Shown here piece after piece: positions 56,221 to 64,000 of a DNA stretch of 64,000 nucleotides. The translations under genes were made by a program, and so were the position numbers. The DNA is from Flexibacter flexilis DSM 6793 (GTDB lineage Bacteria; Bacteroidota; Bacteroidia; Cytophagales; Flexibacteraceae): positions 1-64,000 of the forward strand of contig NZ_FOLE01000005.1 of the NCBI RefSeq assembly GCF_900112255.1, written 5' to 3'. How positions within the stretch are numbered: position 1 is the stretch's first letter; each line of letters begins with the position of its first letter. The notes below the pieces were generated by a model that was given only the letters and a program-made list of their open reading frames with translations, made no database searches and was not told where the DNA came from.

Positions 56221-56275
56221 GTACATTTTTACCCCCAAATATATTATCATTGCATTGTATTTGATTCCAAAAACC

Positions 56276-59200
56276 ATGTCTCAGTTATTCATTCAACAAT
56301 ACCGTACTCAGTTGGAACGTGTCGTTAAGTTTGGCGGCAGCACCAACGAAATGGCTATTCGTCAGCCTTTTATTAACTTGGTAAATGCCTACGCCGAACC
56401 ACAAAACCTCATGCTCATCGCAGAGCTGACCACCCACAGCCACACCCAAACCGCCAAAATCAGGCCTGACGGTATCCTCAAAAACATGATGAAACTCGAT
56501 TGCGGGTACTGGGAGTCCAAAGACAGCAAAGACGATTTGGAAAAAGAAATCGAAGCCAAAATCCGAAAAGGATACCCCCTTTCCAACACCGTTTTTGAGG
56601 ACAGCAACACGGCCATTCTTTACCAAAACAACGACCGCGTTTTGCGCGTCAATATGCGCGACGATGCCGAGCTGGACAAACTCCTCCAGAAATTCGTCAA
56701 GCTCGAACTCCCTTACGTGCAGGAGTTTAACAAGGCTTTGGAGCAGTTCAAAACCGATATTCCCAAGATTCTGGATACGTTTCGGGAACTCCTCAAAGAA
56801 AAGCACCACGAAAACGCAGGCTTTCAACAGAAGTTCAACGCCTTTTGGGATTCCTGCAAAGCCTCCATCAACGAGGGCATTAGCAAAGAGGACATCGACG
56901 AAATGATTATCCAACATTTGCTTACCTCCGACCTGTTCACACGCGTGTTTGACGATGCCGACTTTCACCGCGAAAACAACATTGCCCAAGAAATTGAGCA
57001 GGTTATCAGCGCGTTTATGAACCGCGAAACCCGTATGCGATACCTCAAAGACATTGAGTATTATTACAGGGCTTTGCAGGACGGGGCCAAACACATTTAC
57101 GACCACCACGACAAACAAGAGTTTCTCAAAACCGTTTACGAAAACTTTTACAAAGTCTATAACCCCAAAGCTGCCGACAAACTTGGCGTAGTCTATACGC
57201 CCAACGAAATCGTGCGCTTCATGCTCGAATCAACGGATTATTTGCTCGAAAAACATTTTGGCCGCACCATGGCCAGCAAAAACGTCGAAATCTTAGACCC
57301 CGCCACAGGCACGGGCACGTTTGTAGCCAACCTCATCGACTACCTGCCACTGGCCAACTTGCCCCACAAGTTCAAACACGAAATACACGCCAACGAAATC
57401 GCCATTTTGCCCTATTACATTGCCAACCTCAACATCGAATACACCTACAAACAACGCACGGGGCAATATGCCTCTTTCGACAATATTTGTTTGGTGGACA
57501 CGCTCGACAACATCGACGCGCTGGCCTACGAGTCCAAGCAACACAGCATGTTCAGCATGAGCAGCGAAAACACCGAGCGCATTCGCCGACAAAACCAACG
57601 CAAAATCTCGGTCATTATCGGAAACCCGCCCTATAATGCCAAGCAAGAAAACTATAACTTCCAAAATGCAAACCGCGCCTACGAGGCCATAGACAAACGC
57701 ATCAAAAATACTTATATCAAATACGGCACTGCTCAAAACCAAATCGTTTTGTATGATATGTATGTGCGTTTCTTTCGCTGGGCAAGCGACCGTTTAGACA
57801 AAAATGGTGTTGTTTCGTTTGTTACCAATAGTTCATTTATTGATGCACAATCTTTTGACGGTTTTAGAAAAATGGCCGCACAAGAATTTAACGAAATTTA
57901 CATTATCGACCTCAAAGGCAATGCGCGTACATCTGGGGAGCAACGCCGTAAAGAGGGCGGAAATGTTTTTGATGATAAAATCCGTGTGGGAGTTGCTGTT
58001 TATTTCTTCGTAAAAAACCAAGAAAAAACAGGCTGTAAAATTTATTATCATGCTATCCATGATTACGCAACAAGTGCCGACAAAATGGAATATATGCGTG
58101 TCAATAAACTACATGATTTAAACAAACCCGACAAATGGCAGTTCTTGCAAATCACCCCCGACGCAAAGCATAACTGGATTAACCAAACCGACAACGACTG
58201 GGAAAGCCTTTTACCCCTTTGCGACAAGAACGTAAAAGCAGGAAAAGGCGGCGAGGCCGTTTTTAAATTGTTTTCAAGCGGAATAAAATCCCAGCGTGAT
58301 GAATGGGTTTATGATTTTAACAAAGAAAATCTAAGCCACAAAATGCAGTTTTTTGCCGATACCTATACCCAAACACTGGCCAACCCCCATAATCCACAGA
58401 AAATGGCCATTAAGTGGGATGCAGATTTGGAAAGTTATTTAAACCGAAAAATCGCCAAACAATTTGAACCTGCCCAAATGGTTAGAAGTCTTTACCGCCC
58501 TTTCTCCAAGATGTGGTTTTACTTTGATAAGCATTTCAACGGAAGAACTTATCAGTGGTTTAATATTTATAATGCAGCGGAACAATCTATTATTGCCGTC
58601 CCAGGAATTGGCTCTCCTAAAGAATTTTATTGTATTGGTTTAAAAGATATTATAGACTTAAACGCCATGCCAGCAGGCGGCCAATGCCTTCCGCTGTACA
58701 CCTACGACGCACAGGGCAAGCAAGTCGATAATATTACGAATTGGGCATTGGAGCAGTTTCGGGCGCGATATGGGGCGGAGAATATCCAGAAAATCGACAT
58801 TTTCCATTATGTGTATGCGGTGTTGCATCACCCTCGTTACCGCAGCCAATACGAACAAAACCTCAAACGGGATTTTCCGCGCCTGCCTTTTTACGAGGAT
58901 TTCGGGCAATGGGTGGCATGGGGCAAAGCCTTGTTGGATTGGCATATCAACTACGAAAACGCCGCCCCTTATGCCTTGCAGCGCACGGACGTAATGCCCA
59001 AGCCCAAGAAACAAAAAGATAATGCTTTGTTTGCCGACCCGACGGTTGAGCCGCTATTCGAAACGCCTCGCCCAACGCTTGCGCCCAAAGCCAAACTCAA
59101 AGCCATCAAGGAATTGGGGGAAATTCAGCTCGACGAACAAACCAAATTGTCGGGCATTCCTGCCGCCGCATGGGACTACAAACTCGGCAATCGTTCGGCC

Positions 59201-59374
59201 TTAGAGTGGATACTCGACCAATACAAAGAATCCACGCCTTCCGACCCCACGATTCGGGACAAGTTCAACACGTACCGTTTTGCCGACTACAAAGAACAGG
59301 TCATCGAACTGCTGCAAAAAGTCTGCACCGTGAGCGTGGAAACCATGCGCATCATTGGTCAGATGCCCGCGTAA
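56276..59374 (+). CDS. Single-chain type ISP-like restriction-modification enzyme (no helicase)
   Basis: 1032 residues from the ATG at 56276; the frame is open 60 codons further up, but only through repeat DNA. A PD-(D/E)XK nuclease candidate lies near the N-terminus (RPDG with Asp 65; Glu 80 and Lys 82 in WESKD). A helical region follows, then an N6-adenine methyltransferase with motif I DPATGTGTF (about 341) and motif IV GNPPY (about 451). The last 350 residues match the type ISP C-terminal specificity region (CLPLYTYD, DIFHYVYAVLHHPRYRSQYEQNLKRDFPRLP). The helicase domain of LlaBIII-type enzymes is absent. It would act as a stand-alone restriction and methylation enzyme; the recognition site is unknown. 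Confidence 0.88.
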   Translation: MSQLFIQQYRTQLERVVKFGGSTNEMAIRQPFINLVNAYAEPQNLMLIAELTTHSHTQTAKIRPDGILKNMMKLDCGYWESKDSKDDLEKEIEAKIRKGYPLSNTVFEDSNTAILYQNNDRVLRVNMRDDAELDKLLQKFVKLELPYVQEFNKALEQFKTDIPKILDTFRELLKEKHHENAGFQQKFNAFWDSCKASINEGISKEDIDEMIIQHLLTSDLFTRVFDDADFHRENNIAQEIEQVISAFMNRETRMRYLKDIEYYYRALQDGAKHIYDHHDKQEFLKTVYENFYKVYNPKAADKLGVVYTPNEIVRFMLESTDYLLEKHFGRTMASKNVEILDPATGTGTFVANLIDYLPLANLPHKFKHEIHANEIAILPYYIANLNIEYTYKQRTGQYASFDNICLVDTLDNIDALAYESKQHSMFSMSSENTERIRRQNQRKISVIIGNPPYNAKQENYNFQNANRAYEAIDKRIKNTYIKYGTAQNQIVLYDMYVRFFRWASDRLDKNGVVSFVTNSSFIDAQSFDGFRKMAAQEFNEIYIIDLKGNARTSGEQRRKEGGNVFDDKIRVGVAVYFFVKNQEKTGCKIYYHAIHDYATSADKMEYMRVNKLHDLNKPDKWQFLQITPDAKHNWINQTDNDWESLLPLCDKNVKAGKGGEAVFKLFSSGIKSQRDEWVYDFNKENLSHKMQFFADTYTQTLANPHNPQKMAIKWDADLESYLNRKIAKQFEPAQMVRSLYRPFSKMWFYFDKHFNGRTYQWFNIYNAAEQSIIAVPGIGSPKEFYCIGLKDIIDLNAMPAGGQCLPLYTYDAQGKQVDNITNWALEQFRARYGAENIQKIDIFHYVYAVLHHPRYRSQYEQNLKRDFPRLPFYEDFGQWVAWGKALLDWHINYENAAPYALQRTDVMPKPKKQKDNALFADPTVEPLFETPRPTLAPKAKLKAIKELGEIQLDEQTKLSGIPAAAWDYKLGNRSALEWILDQYKESTPSDPTIRDKFNTYRFADYKEQVIELLQKVCTVSVETMRIIGQMPA

Positions 59375-59410
59375 AAAACAAGTTTTCAGGTTGATTTAAT
59401 ATACCGACAA

Positions 59411-60103
59411 ATGATACAATTTTTGAAAAAGGTCAAACGTCTTTTGGGCGTTATGGCCACCTTATTGAAAGCGAATCGCAAGACTATTTACTTCAATTTT
59501 AAATACTTACCGTTTCGTCAGGCCCTTCGGCTCCCCATCAACGTATCATCGCAAGTTCACTTAGCCCGAATGGGCGGACAAATACAGTTTGATTGTCCGA
59601 TACATACGGGAATGATACAACTCGGACACGGATACGTGGGGATATTTGATAAACAAAAATCTCGGAGTATCTGGGAAGTAACAGGGACTGTTATTTTTGG
59701 GGGTACGGCCAATATTGGTCATGGTTCAAAAATCTGCGTAATGAATGGAACACTGCGTTTGGGTAAGAATTTTACGATTACGGCGGAATCCTCGATTGTA
59801 ACAGCGTGCGAGATTCATTTCGGAGACGATTGTTTGTTGTCTTGGGATGTCTTGGTCATGGACACCGATTTTCATCACATAAAAAACCAGTCAGGCGCAA
59901 TAATCAATGCGCCAAGCCCCATTCGGATCGGCAATAAAGTTTGGATTGGATGCCGCTGCCTCATTTTGAAAGGCGCAGCGATTGCCGACAACACCGTTAT
60001 TGGAGCAAATTCGTTGGTAAGCCGCAAATTGCCCAAAGAAAATGCCATCTATGGCGGCCAACCAGCTCAATTATTGAAAGAAGAAATTAGTTGGGATTAC
60101 TAA
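59411..60103 (+). CDS. Hexapeptide-repeat acyltransferase
   Basis: 230 residues. A left-handed beta-helix (about 80-215) is built from hexapeptide repeats, ending with the catalytic and substrate region MDTDFHHIKNQSG, PIRIGNKVWIGCRCLILKGAAIADNTVIGANSLV and IYGGQPAQLLKE. It resembles the WbbJ/maltose O-acetyltransferase group that acetylates cell-surface sugars. The first 60 residues are basic and probably sit at the membrane. It follows the restriction gene by 36 bases and ends where the 84-bp repeat array begins. Confidence 0.88.
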   Translation: MIQFLKKVKRLLGVMATLLKANRKTIYFNFKYLPFRQALRLPINVSSQVHLARMGGQIQFDCPIHTGMIQLGHGYVGIFDKQKSRSIWEVTGTVIFGGTANIGHGSKICVMNGTLRLGKNFTITAESSIVTACEIHFGDDCLLSWDVLVMDTDFHHIKNQSGAIINAPSPIRIGNKVWIGCRCLILKGAAIADNTVIGANSLVSRKLPKENAIYGGQPAQLLKEEISWDY

Positions 60104-60480
60104 CCCCTCCTAAATCCTCCCCACTGGGGAGGACTTTTAAATATTGCCGCCCCCCATGCGCAGGAACGAAATATCAAAGACTCCTAACCCCTTCTAAATC
60201 CTCCCCAGTGGGGAGGACTTTTAAATATTGCCGCCCCCCATGCGCAGAAACGAAATATCAAAGACTCCTAACCCCTCCTAAATCCTCCCCAATGGGGAGG
60301 ACTTTTAAATATTGCCGCCCCCCATGCGCAGAAACGAAATATCAAAGACTCCTAACCCCTCCTAAATCCTCCCCAATGGGGAGGACTTTTAAATATTGCC
60401 GCCCCCCATGCGCAGAAACGAAATATCAAAGACTCCTAACCCCTCCTAAATCCTCCCCAATGGGGAGGACTTTTAAACCA
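60101..60480. repeat. 84-bp tandem repeat array (about 4.5 units)
   Basis: Four full copies and a part of an 84-bp unit: a palindromic TCCTCCCC/GGGGAGGA module, then GGACTTTTAAATATTGCCGCC and ATGCGCAGAAACGAAATATC. The copies differ mainly at the loop (ACT, AGT, AAT) of the palindrome. The 28-residue phrases translated from it are artefacts. The next 45 bases to the secreted-protein gene hold nothing else. Confidence 0.92.
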
Positions 60481-60525
60481 CATGGAGATGGGGTGCTCCT
60501 CTATCATCTCTCAAAATTCAACCCA

Positions 60526-60963
60526 TTACTTCTGCCACTTGGTTACATAAAAAATAGTGTCCGTGCTGCTTTCCGAACCCACAGGACGGGCAAGTTGAGG
60601 GTTTGGGTTGGCGGCGGGCTTTTTCGCTTCAAAATACCCTTCTACGGTTACGTTGCCGCTTATGTCCAAGTCTTCGCCGCCCGCAAGCCTGTCAAAACAC
60701 ACAATAAACCGTTGTGGGGTGTTGCTTCCTGCCTTTGTACCGTCTAAGTAGCCAATATTATAACCCAACACACTCAGCGGGTGCATACGCCCTTTGGCAC
60801 TGTCAAAATTACCTGAGAGCCGAACAGCCGTTTGCTTTTGGGGTTTGGTTTGGGTCAATGATTTTGTTTGGCGGCGGGTTTTCTTTTGCCCTAAAGCCCA
60901 ACTATTGGGTATTTGCGCCACGCACACCAAGGCGACAAGCATTGTATATCCTATTTTTTTCAT
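60526..60963 (-). CDS. Uncharacterised secreted protein downstream of the channel gene
   Basis: 145 residues from the ATG at 60963; a longer frame to 61056 overlaps the channel gene. A signal peptide (MKKIGYTMLVALVCVAQIPNSWA) is followed by a basic Lys/Thr/Gln-rich stretch (about 25-50) and a beta-rich region (about 55-145) containing LSVLGYNIGYLDG, FIVCFDRLAGG and VTVEGYFEAKK. I do not recognise the family. It follows the channel gene by 32 bases on the same strand, so the two probably form an operon and may work together. Confidence 0.6.
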   Translation of the reverse strand: MKKIGYTMLVALVCVAQIPNSWALGQKKTRRQTKSLTQTKPQKQTAVRLSGNFDSAKGRMHPLSVLGYNIGYLDGTKAGSNTPQRFIVCFDRLAGGEDLDISGNVTVEGYFEAKKPAANPNPQLARPVGSESSTDTIFYVTKWQK

Positions 60964-60995
60964 GGGAATAAAGATTTGGGATTCATTGTATAAAG

Positions 60996-61955
60996 TTACA
61001 AAGCCATTAGCACAGACACCACGTTCACGGCCAAATAAATGCCGCCCACTATCCACGCGACGAGGCGGTCGGTGGCGTTGGAAAGTTTCTGTTGTCCGTC
61101 ATCGTCCTGCCGCAACGACAAAGCCGAAAACGCAATAATCACGAATATCATCACAAACGTAAGTCCGTGCAGCGTGTCCACGATGGTAAGCGTAGAAGTT
61201 TCGGGCAAATAACTATCTATCACGTATTTGTTACCGACTGCCGCAAAAAGTCCGCCCACAGGCAAGCCAAAACGCGGTTCGGCATGGCTTGGGTCAATAA
61301 AAAAGCTCACATACGAAATGGCAAAGGCAACATACATTCCCAAAAACAGCTTAAAGAACAAGCCCCACGCGTCGCGCTTAATGGTAATGTTCACGACAAA
61401 CTGCGCGTAATCGGATTCTGGTTTGAGTTGGGTATTATCCCCGAACGCGGTGTTATAATGTGCGCGGCCTGTGTCTATATGAAAGCTCTTGATTTTCCAG
61501 CCGTCCACTTCCAAAGCGGGGTCGTATGACTTACCCAGCGTGTCGGGCACAAAAATCAAGTCTTGTACCATAAATTCGGGGTTTTCTATCTTGATTTTGA
61601 GGGTTTGCTCGTCGAAAGGAAAATTTTGCAAGTTCCAAGCCTGCTTCATCACCGACTTTATTTTGAGTTGCAACCAGCCTTTGCCGTTCAAACTGTCCAT
61701 CATCATATTATCAATCTTGTATTCTTTGGCATCGGGCAGCTCTATCATGTCCGAAGGCTTGTCGATGGGGTGGTCGTGCAACATCCAAAGCCAAAAACGC
61801 GTCGTGTATTGCTCTTCTATGAAATCAAAATCGTGTAGGCTAATAATATAACAACCCACTTTTACGGTGTCGGGGTGATTGTCGTGCGCCGCCCACGCGT
61901 TTGGTTTACCAAGCAAAAAGAAGGCAAGCGAAATAAGAAGTAAAATTCGTTTCAT
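60996..61955 (-). CDS. Pentameric ligand-gated ion channel homologue
   Basis: 319 residues. A signal peptide (about 1-22) is followed by an extracellular beta-sandwich domain (about 30-195) with the hallmark NFPFDEQTLKIKIEN (about 111-125) and W107. Four transmembrane helices follow: M1 about 196-220, M2 about 226-246 (EPRFGLPVGGLFAAVGN), M3 about 252-280 and M4 about 297-319. The M2-M3 loop has YLPETSTLT, including the conserved Leu-Pro of the Cys-loop receptor family. The two Cys-loop cysteines are absent, as in other bacterial members (GLIC, ELIC). It would form a homopentamer in the inner membrane; ligand and ion selectivity are unknown. Confidence 0.82.
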   Translation of the reverse strand: MKRILLLISLAFFLLGKPNAWAAHDNHPDTVKVGCYIISLHDFDFIEEQYTTRFWLWMLHDHPIDKPSDMIELPDAKEYKIDNMMMDSLNGKGWLQLKIKSVMKQAWNLQNFPFDEQTLKIKIENPEFMVQDLIFVPDTLGKSYDPALEVDGWKIKSFHIDTGRAHYNTAFGDNTQLKPESDYAQFVVNITIKRDAWGLFFKLFLGMYVAFAISYVSFFIDPSHAEPRFGLPVGGLFAAVGNKYVIDSYLPETSTLTIVDTLHGLTFVMIFVIIAFSALSLRQDDDGQQKLSNATDRLVAWIVGGIYLAVNVVSVLMAL

Positions 61956-62559
61956 GAAAAAGCAGGTTTTAAACCCACAATTTTACCAAAAAAAAGTAGA
62001 TACGCATAACCGTACATTTCTACTCTAACATCAAACGGCGGAAAGATGCCACGCCTACGGCGTTAGAAATGAATATCACCATGCTTAGCTACCAATATTT
62101 CAATCCTAACGGATTTATTTTCAATGTTTGGTAGTGGTCTGTGAGGACACAAACCATGGGGAAGAACGAAATATCAAAGACCCCTCTTTGTTTTTCCCAA
62201 GACCCCTCTTTGTTTTTCCCAAGACCCCTCCTAAATCCTCCCCAAGGGGAGGACTTGAACAGAAGTCAGTTAAGGGTCTGTGAGGACACAAACCACGGGG
62301 AAGGCCGCGCAAAAAGCCGTCAGGCTTGTCATCTTTATAGAAATGATAATGTTTGTAAAAAAAAGAACGCCGTAGGCGTGACATCTGCCCAAACACATTC
62401 TACAAAAAGAGTTATCTTATATACGGTAGTGGTCTGTGAGGACACAAACCACAGAGAAGTTTTTTTTGGAAATGATGCGCAGGAACGAAATATCAAAGAC
62501 CCCTCCTAAATCCTCCCCAAGGGGAGGACTTTTGTTCTAACCTGTAAAAAAACTGGACA
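61956..62559. repeat. Repeat mosaic between the channel gene and the 32-residue ORF
   Basis: Gene-free. It holds three copies of the REP-like hairpin GGTCTGTGAGGACACAAACC at 62135-62156, 62275-62295 and 62430-62451, and two TCCTCCCC palindromes near 62235 and 62515. An inverted pair of a 20-bp sequence (AACGCCGTAGGCGTGACATC, one mismatch) lies at 62045-62064 and 62366-62385. Confidence 0.85.
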
Positions 62560-62658
62560 CTAAATTATACTTTTCGTTGCGTCCAACTTTTTAGCAGACT
62601 GATAACTCATTTTTTCACCTTGTGCATCAACTACATAGTTTGCCTTCGGAATTGTCAT
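62560..62658 (-). CDS. Possible 32-residue peptide or truncated antitoxin-like gene
   Basis: A 32-codon ORF beginning MTIPKANYVVDAQGEK, with the YVVDxxGEK phrase seen at the start of several small antitoxin-type proteins. It is much shorter than such proteins, so it may be a truncated relic. In its favour, a TTTG-N22-TAAATTTG promoter lies upstream (62704-62737) and a TAAAA-type ribosome site precedes it. The divergent DUF4230 promoter overlaps. Weak call. Confidence 0.25.
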   Translation of the reverse strand: MTIPKANYVVDAQGEKMSYQSAKKLDATKSII

Positions 62659-62703
62659 AACTTATATGGTTTTAAAGTGTTAGACTCTTAATTGGTTGCT
62701 CTA

Positions 62704-62737
62704 CAAATTTACTACAAAATCCCTTATTTTTGGCAAA
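62704..62737. promoter_or_regulatory. Overlapping divergent promoters
   Basis: On the minus strand TTTG-N22-TAAATTTG points to the 32-residue ORF. On the plus strand TATTTTTG at 62725-62732 is a possible -7 element for DUF4230, with no good upstream element. Confidence 0.35.
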
Positions 62738-62748
62738 AAAATTAGCCA

Positions 62749-63345
62749 ATGAAACAGCCAAAACAATGGATTGCGTGGGTGTTATGCGTCATTTTGGGCA
62801 TAAGTAGTTTTTATTTTTGGAAGAAAAGCCAACCCGACACCAGCACGCGCCGGACCACACACCAAATCCTCCTGACCGAAGTAGAGCATTTGGGTAAAAT
62901 GGAGTTGGTGCGCTATCAGTTCCGCGACATCGTGGAGCATGAGCAAGTAAAACAATGGTTGCCTAACTCGCGTGTATTGCTGATAGTGAGTGGCGAGGCC
63001 GTCGGCTGCTTGGATTTGAGCCAAATAGACAGCACCGACATTAGCGCAGACTCGGCCAACGTAACCGTGTATTTGCCCGAACCTGAAATCTGTTATCACA
63101 AAATAGACCATCAGAAATCAAAGGTTTATAACACCGAATACGCATTCATGGAAGAAGCCCAACTCATCGACGAGGCTTATCGCCATGCCGAAAAACAAAT
63201 CTTGACTTCTGCCCTGCAAGCCAACATCTTAGCGCAAACCAAAGCCAACGCCCAAAAAATATTAGTACCTTTGTTTGCATCGCTTACGGGCAAAAAAATA
63301 CATTTACGCTATCGAAACCGTTTTACTTTACCCCAAAAACACTAA
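62749..63345 (+). CDS. DUF4230 family protein
   Basis: 198 residues. One N-terminal transmembrane helix (about 7-25) is followed by the DUF4230 domain (about 35-185): ILLTEVEHLGKMELVRYQF, NVTVYLPEPEICYHKIDHQKSKVYNTEY and a conserved C-terminal helix. The family is anchored in the inner membrane with an external domain and has no known function. Its stop codon overlaps the start of kdsB by one base (TAATG), so the two are translationally coupled and may share a role in LPS or the envelope. Confidence 0.87.
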   Translation: MKQPKQWIAWVLCVILGISSFYFWKKSQPDTSTRRTTHQILLTEVEHLGKMELVRYQFRDIVEHEQVKQWLPNSRVLLIVSGEAVGCLDLSQIDSTDISADSANVTVYLPEPEICYHKIDHQKSKVYNTEYAFMEEAQLIDEAYRHAEKQILTSALQANILAQTKANAQKILVPLFASLTGKKIHLRYRNRFTLPQKH

Positions 63346-64000
63346 TGTTACATTCCGAACCCAACATATTAGGCATCATTCCCGCACGTTATGCTTCTAC
63401 GCGCTTTCCCGCCAAAGCCCTCGCCAAAATTGGCGGCATTTCGATGATTCAGCGCGTGTACGAGCAAGCCTGCAAAGCCAATTCCCTAAACAAAGTAATC
63501 GTAGCCACCGACCACCCGACCATTTTTGAACACGTGGAGAGCTTCGGCGGTGTGGCCGTGCTTACTTCGCCGCAACACCAAAGCGGTACAGACCGTTGTC
63601 AAGAAGCCTATTTCAATAGCGAATACAAAGCCGACTACATCATTAACATACAAGGCGATGAGCCATTTATCCAGCCCGAACAAATAGACCTGTTGGCCGA
63701 AGCCCTCGACAATAAACCCGAATTGGCCACGTTGGTAAAACAGATTAGCGACGCGGAAACCCTCTTCAACCCAAACACACCTAAAGTGTTGCTCAACAGC
63801 GCACAAGAAGCCATTTATTTCAGCCGCCAAACGCTGCCCTACTTGCGCGGCATTGCGCCCGAACACTGGCTTGAGCACCATACTTTTTACAAACACATCG
63901 GTATTTATGCGTATCGCACGGACGTTTTGGCCAAAATAACACAACTCGAACCCTCGTCTTTGGAGCAAGCCGAAAGCCTTGAGCAATTGCGGTGGTTGGA
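63345..64000 (+). CDS. kdsB: 3-deoxy-manno-octulosonate cytidylyltransferase (N-terminal part)
   Basis: The frame runs off the window; about 218 of an expected 250 residues are present. It starts MLHSEPNILGIIPARYASTR, containing the nucleotide-binding IIPARYASTRFPAKALA of CMP-KDO synthetases. The later IQGDEPFIQPEQIDLL is the metal/CTP-binding signature. The enzyme activates KDO for transfer to lipid A, in the same pathway as kdsD at 6.6 kb. It overlaps the DUF4230 stop codon by one base. Confidence 0.95.
   Translation, partial: MLHSEPNILGIIPARYASTRFPAKALAKIGGISMIQRVYEQACKANSLNKVIVATDHPTIFEHVESFGGVAVLTSPQHQSGTDRCQEAYFNSEYKADYIINIQGDEPFIQPEQIDLLAEALDNKPELATLVKQISDAETLFNPNTPKVLLNSAQEAIYFSRQTLPYLRGIAPEHWLEHHTFYKHIGIYAYRTDVLAKITQLEPSSLEQAESLEQLRWL

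Noticed and set aside
55789-56275. ORF in the repeat cluster and a 60-residue N-terminal extension of the restriction enzyme
   Set aside because: Both are translations of the TCCTCCCC repeat; the family N-terminus begins at the ATG at 56276.
60091-60747. 218-codon ORF with 28-residue repeats
   Set aside because: It is the translation of the 84-bp repeat running into the antisense of a secreted-protein gene.

Overview
The window comes from a Gram-negative member of the Bacteroidota, most likely a Cytophagales-type gliding bacterium. The evidence is several secreted proteins ending in type IX secretion (T9SS) sorting domains, a PorE-like OmpA/TPR/propeller protein, a GLPGLI protein behind an outer-membrane beta-barrel receptor, DUF3667 and DUF4230 proteins, KDO (LPS) genes, and promoters of the TTG/TTTG-N19-21-TAnnTTTG type instead of E. 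coli -35/-10 boxes. Genus and species cannot be read from the sequence. There are no rRNA genes, CRISPR arrays or intact insertion sequences. Two identical tRNA-Asn genes lie at about 38.35-38.54 kb.

Layout. 0-8.2 kb: the tail of a T9SS cargo protein, porE-like, AMP nucleosidase, recQ, kdsD and a thioredoxin-like gene. 8.3-8.8 kb: a pure 21-bp tandem array. 8.9-11.6 kb: a Crp/Fnr regulator followed by DoxX, NTF2-like, DsbA-like and lipoprotein genes, with a Crp/Fnr-type palindrome before doxX. 11.7-22.5 kb: one 10.8-kb gene for a giant secreted surface protein. 23-28 kb: an orphan metal ABC ATPase and two T9SS cargo genes, one broken by a single-base frameshift. 28-34.6 kb: fabF, membrane proteins, a probable 33-residue peptide gene with its own promoter and terminator, a lipoprotein and an aromatic/Asn-rich repeat protein. 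34.7-38.5 kb: uvrC, udk, a CpsB-type phosphatase and the tRNAs. 38.8-43 kb: a receptor/GLPGLI pair and a dihydrofolate-reductase-like gene. 43-49.2 kb: a TetR-controlled ABC-2 efflux operon (TetR, HlyD, two ATPases, two permeases) interrupted by a repeat cluster. 49.3-55.2 kb: Rpn-type nuclease, M42 peptidase, GyrI-like, BatB-like VWA protein and purL. 55.2-60.5 kb: a single-chain type ISP-like restriction-modification gene and an acyltransferase between two repeat clusters. 60.5-64 kb: a secreted protein, a pentameric ligand-gated ion channel homologue, a repeat mosaic, DUF4230 and the start of kdsB.

Together the genes cover T9SS secretion and its surface cargo, LPS precursor synthesis (kdsD and kdsB at opposite ends), DNA repair and restriction, purine and pyrimidine metabolism, and efflux. 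The intergenic DNA is unusually rich in repeats: a palindromic family with a TCCTCCCC core, two unrelated 21-bp tandem arrays, an 84-bp tandem array, a REP-like hairpin and several smaller families. The points most worth following up are the channel homologue with its downstream secreted partner, the complete micro-gene at 31.4 kb, the inverted repeat clusters that bracket half of the efflux operon, and the graded 21-bp array.
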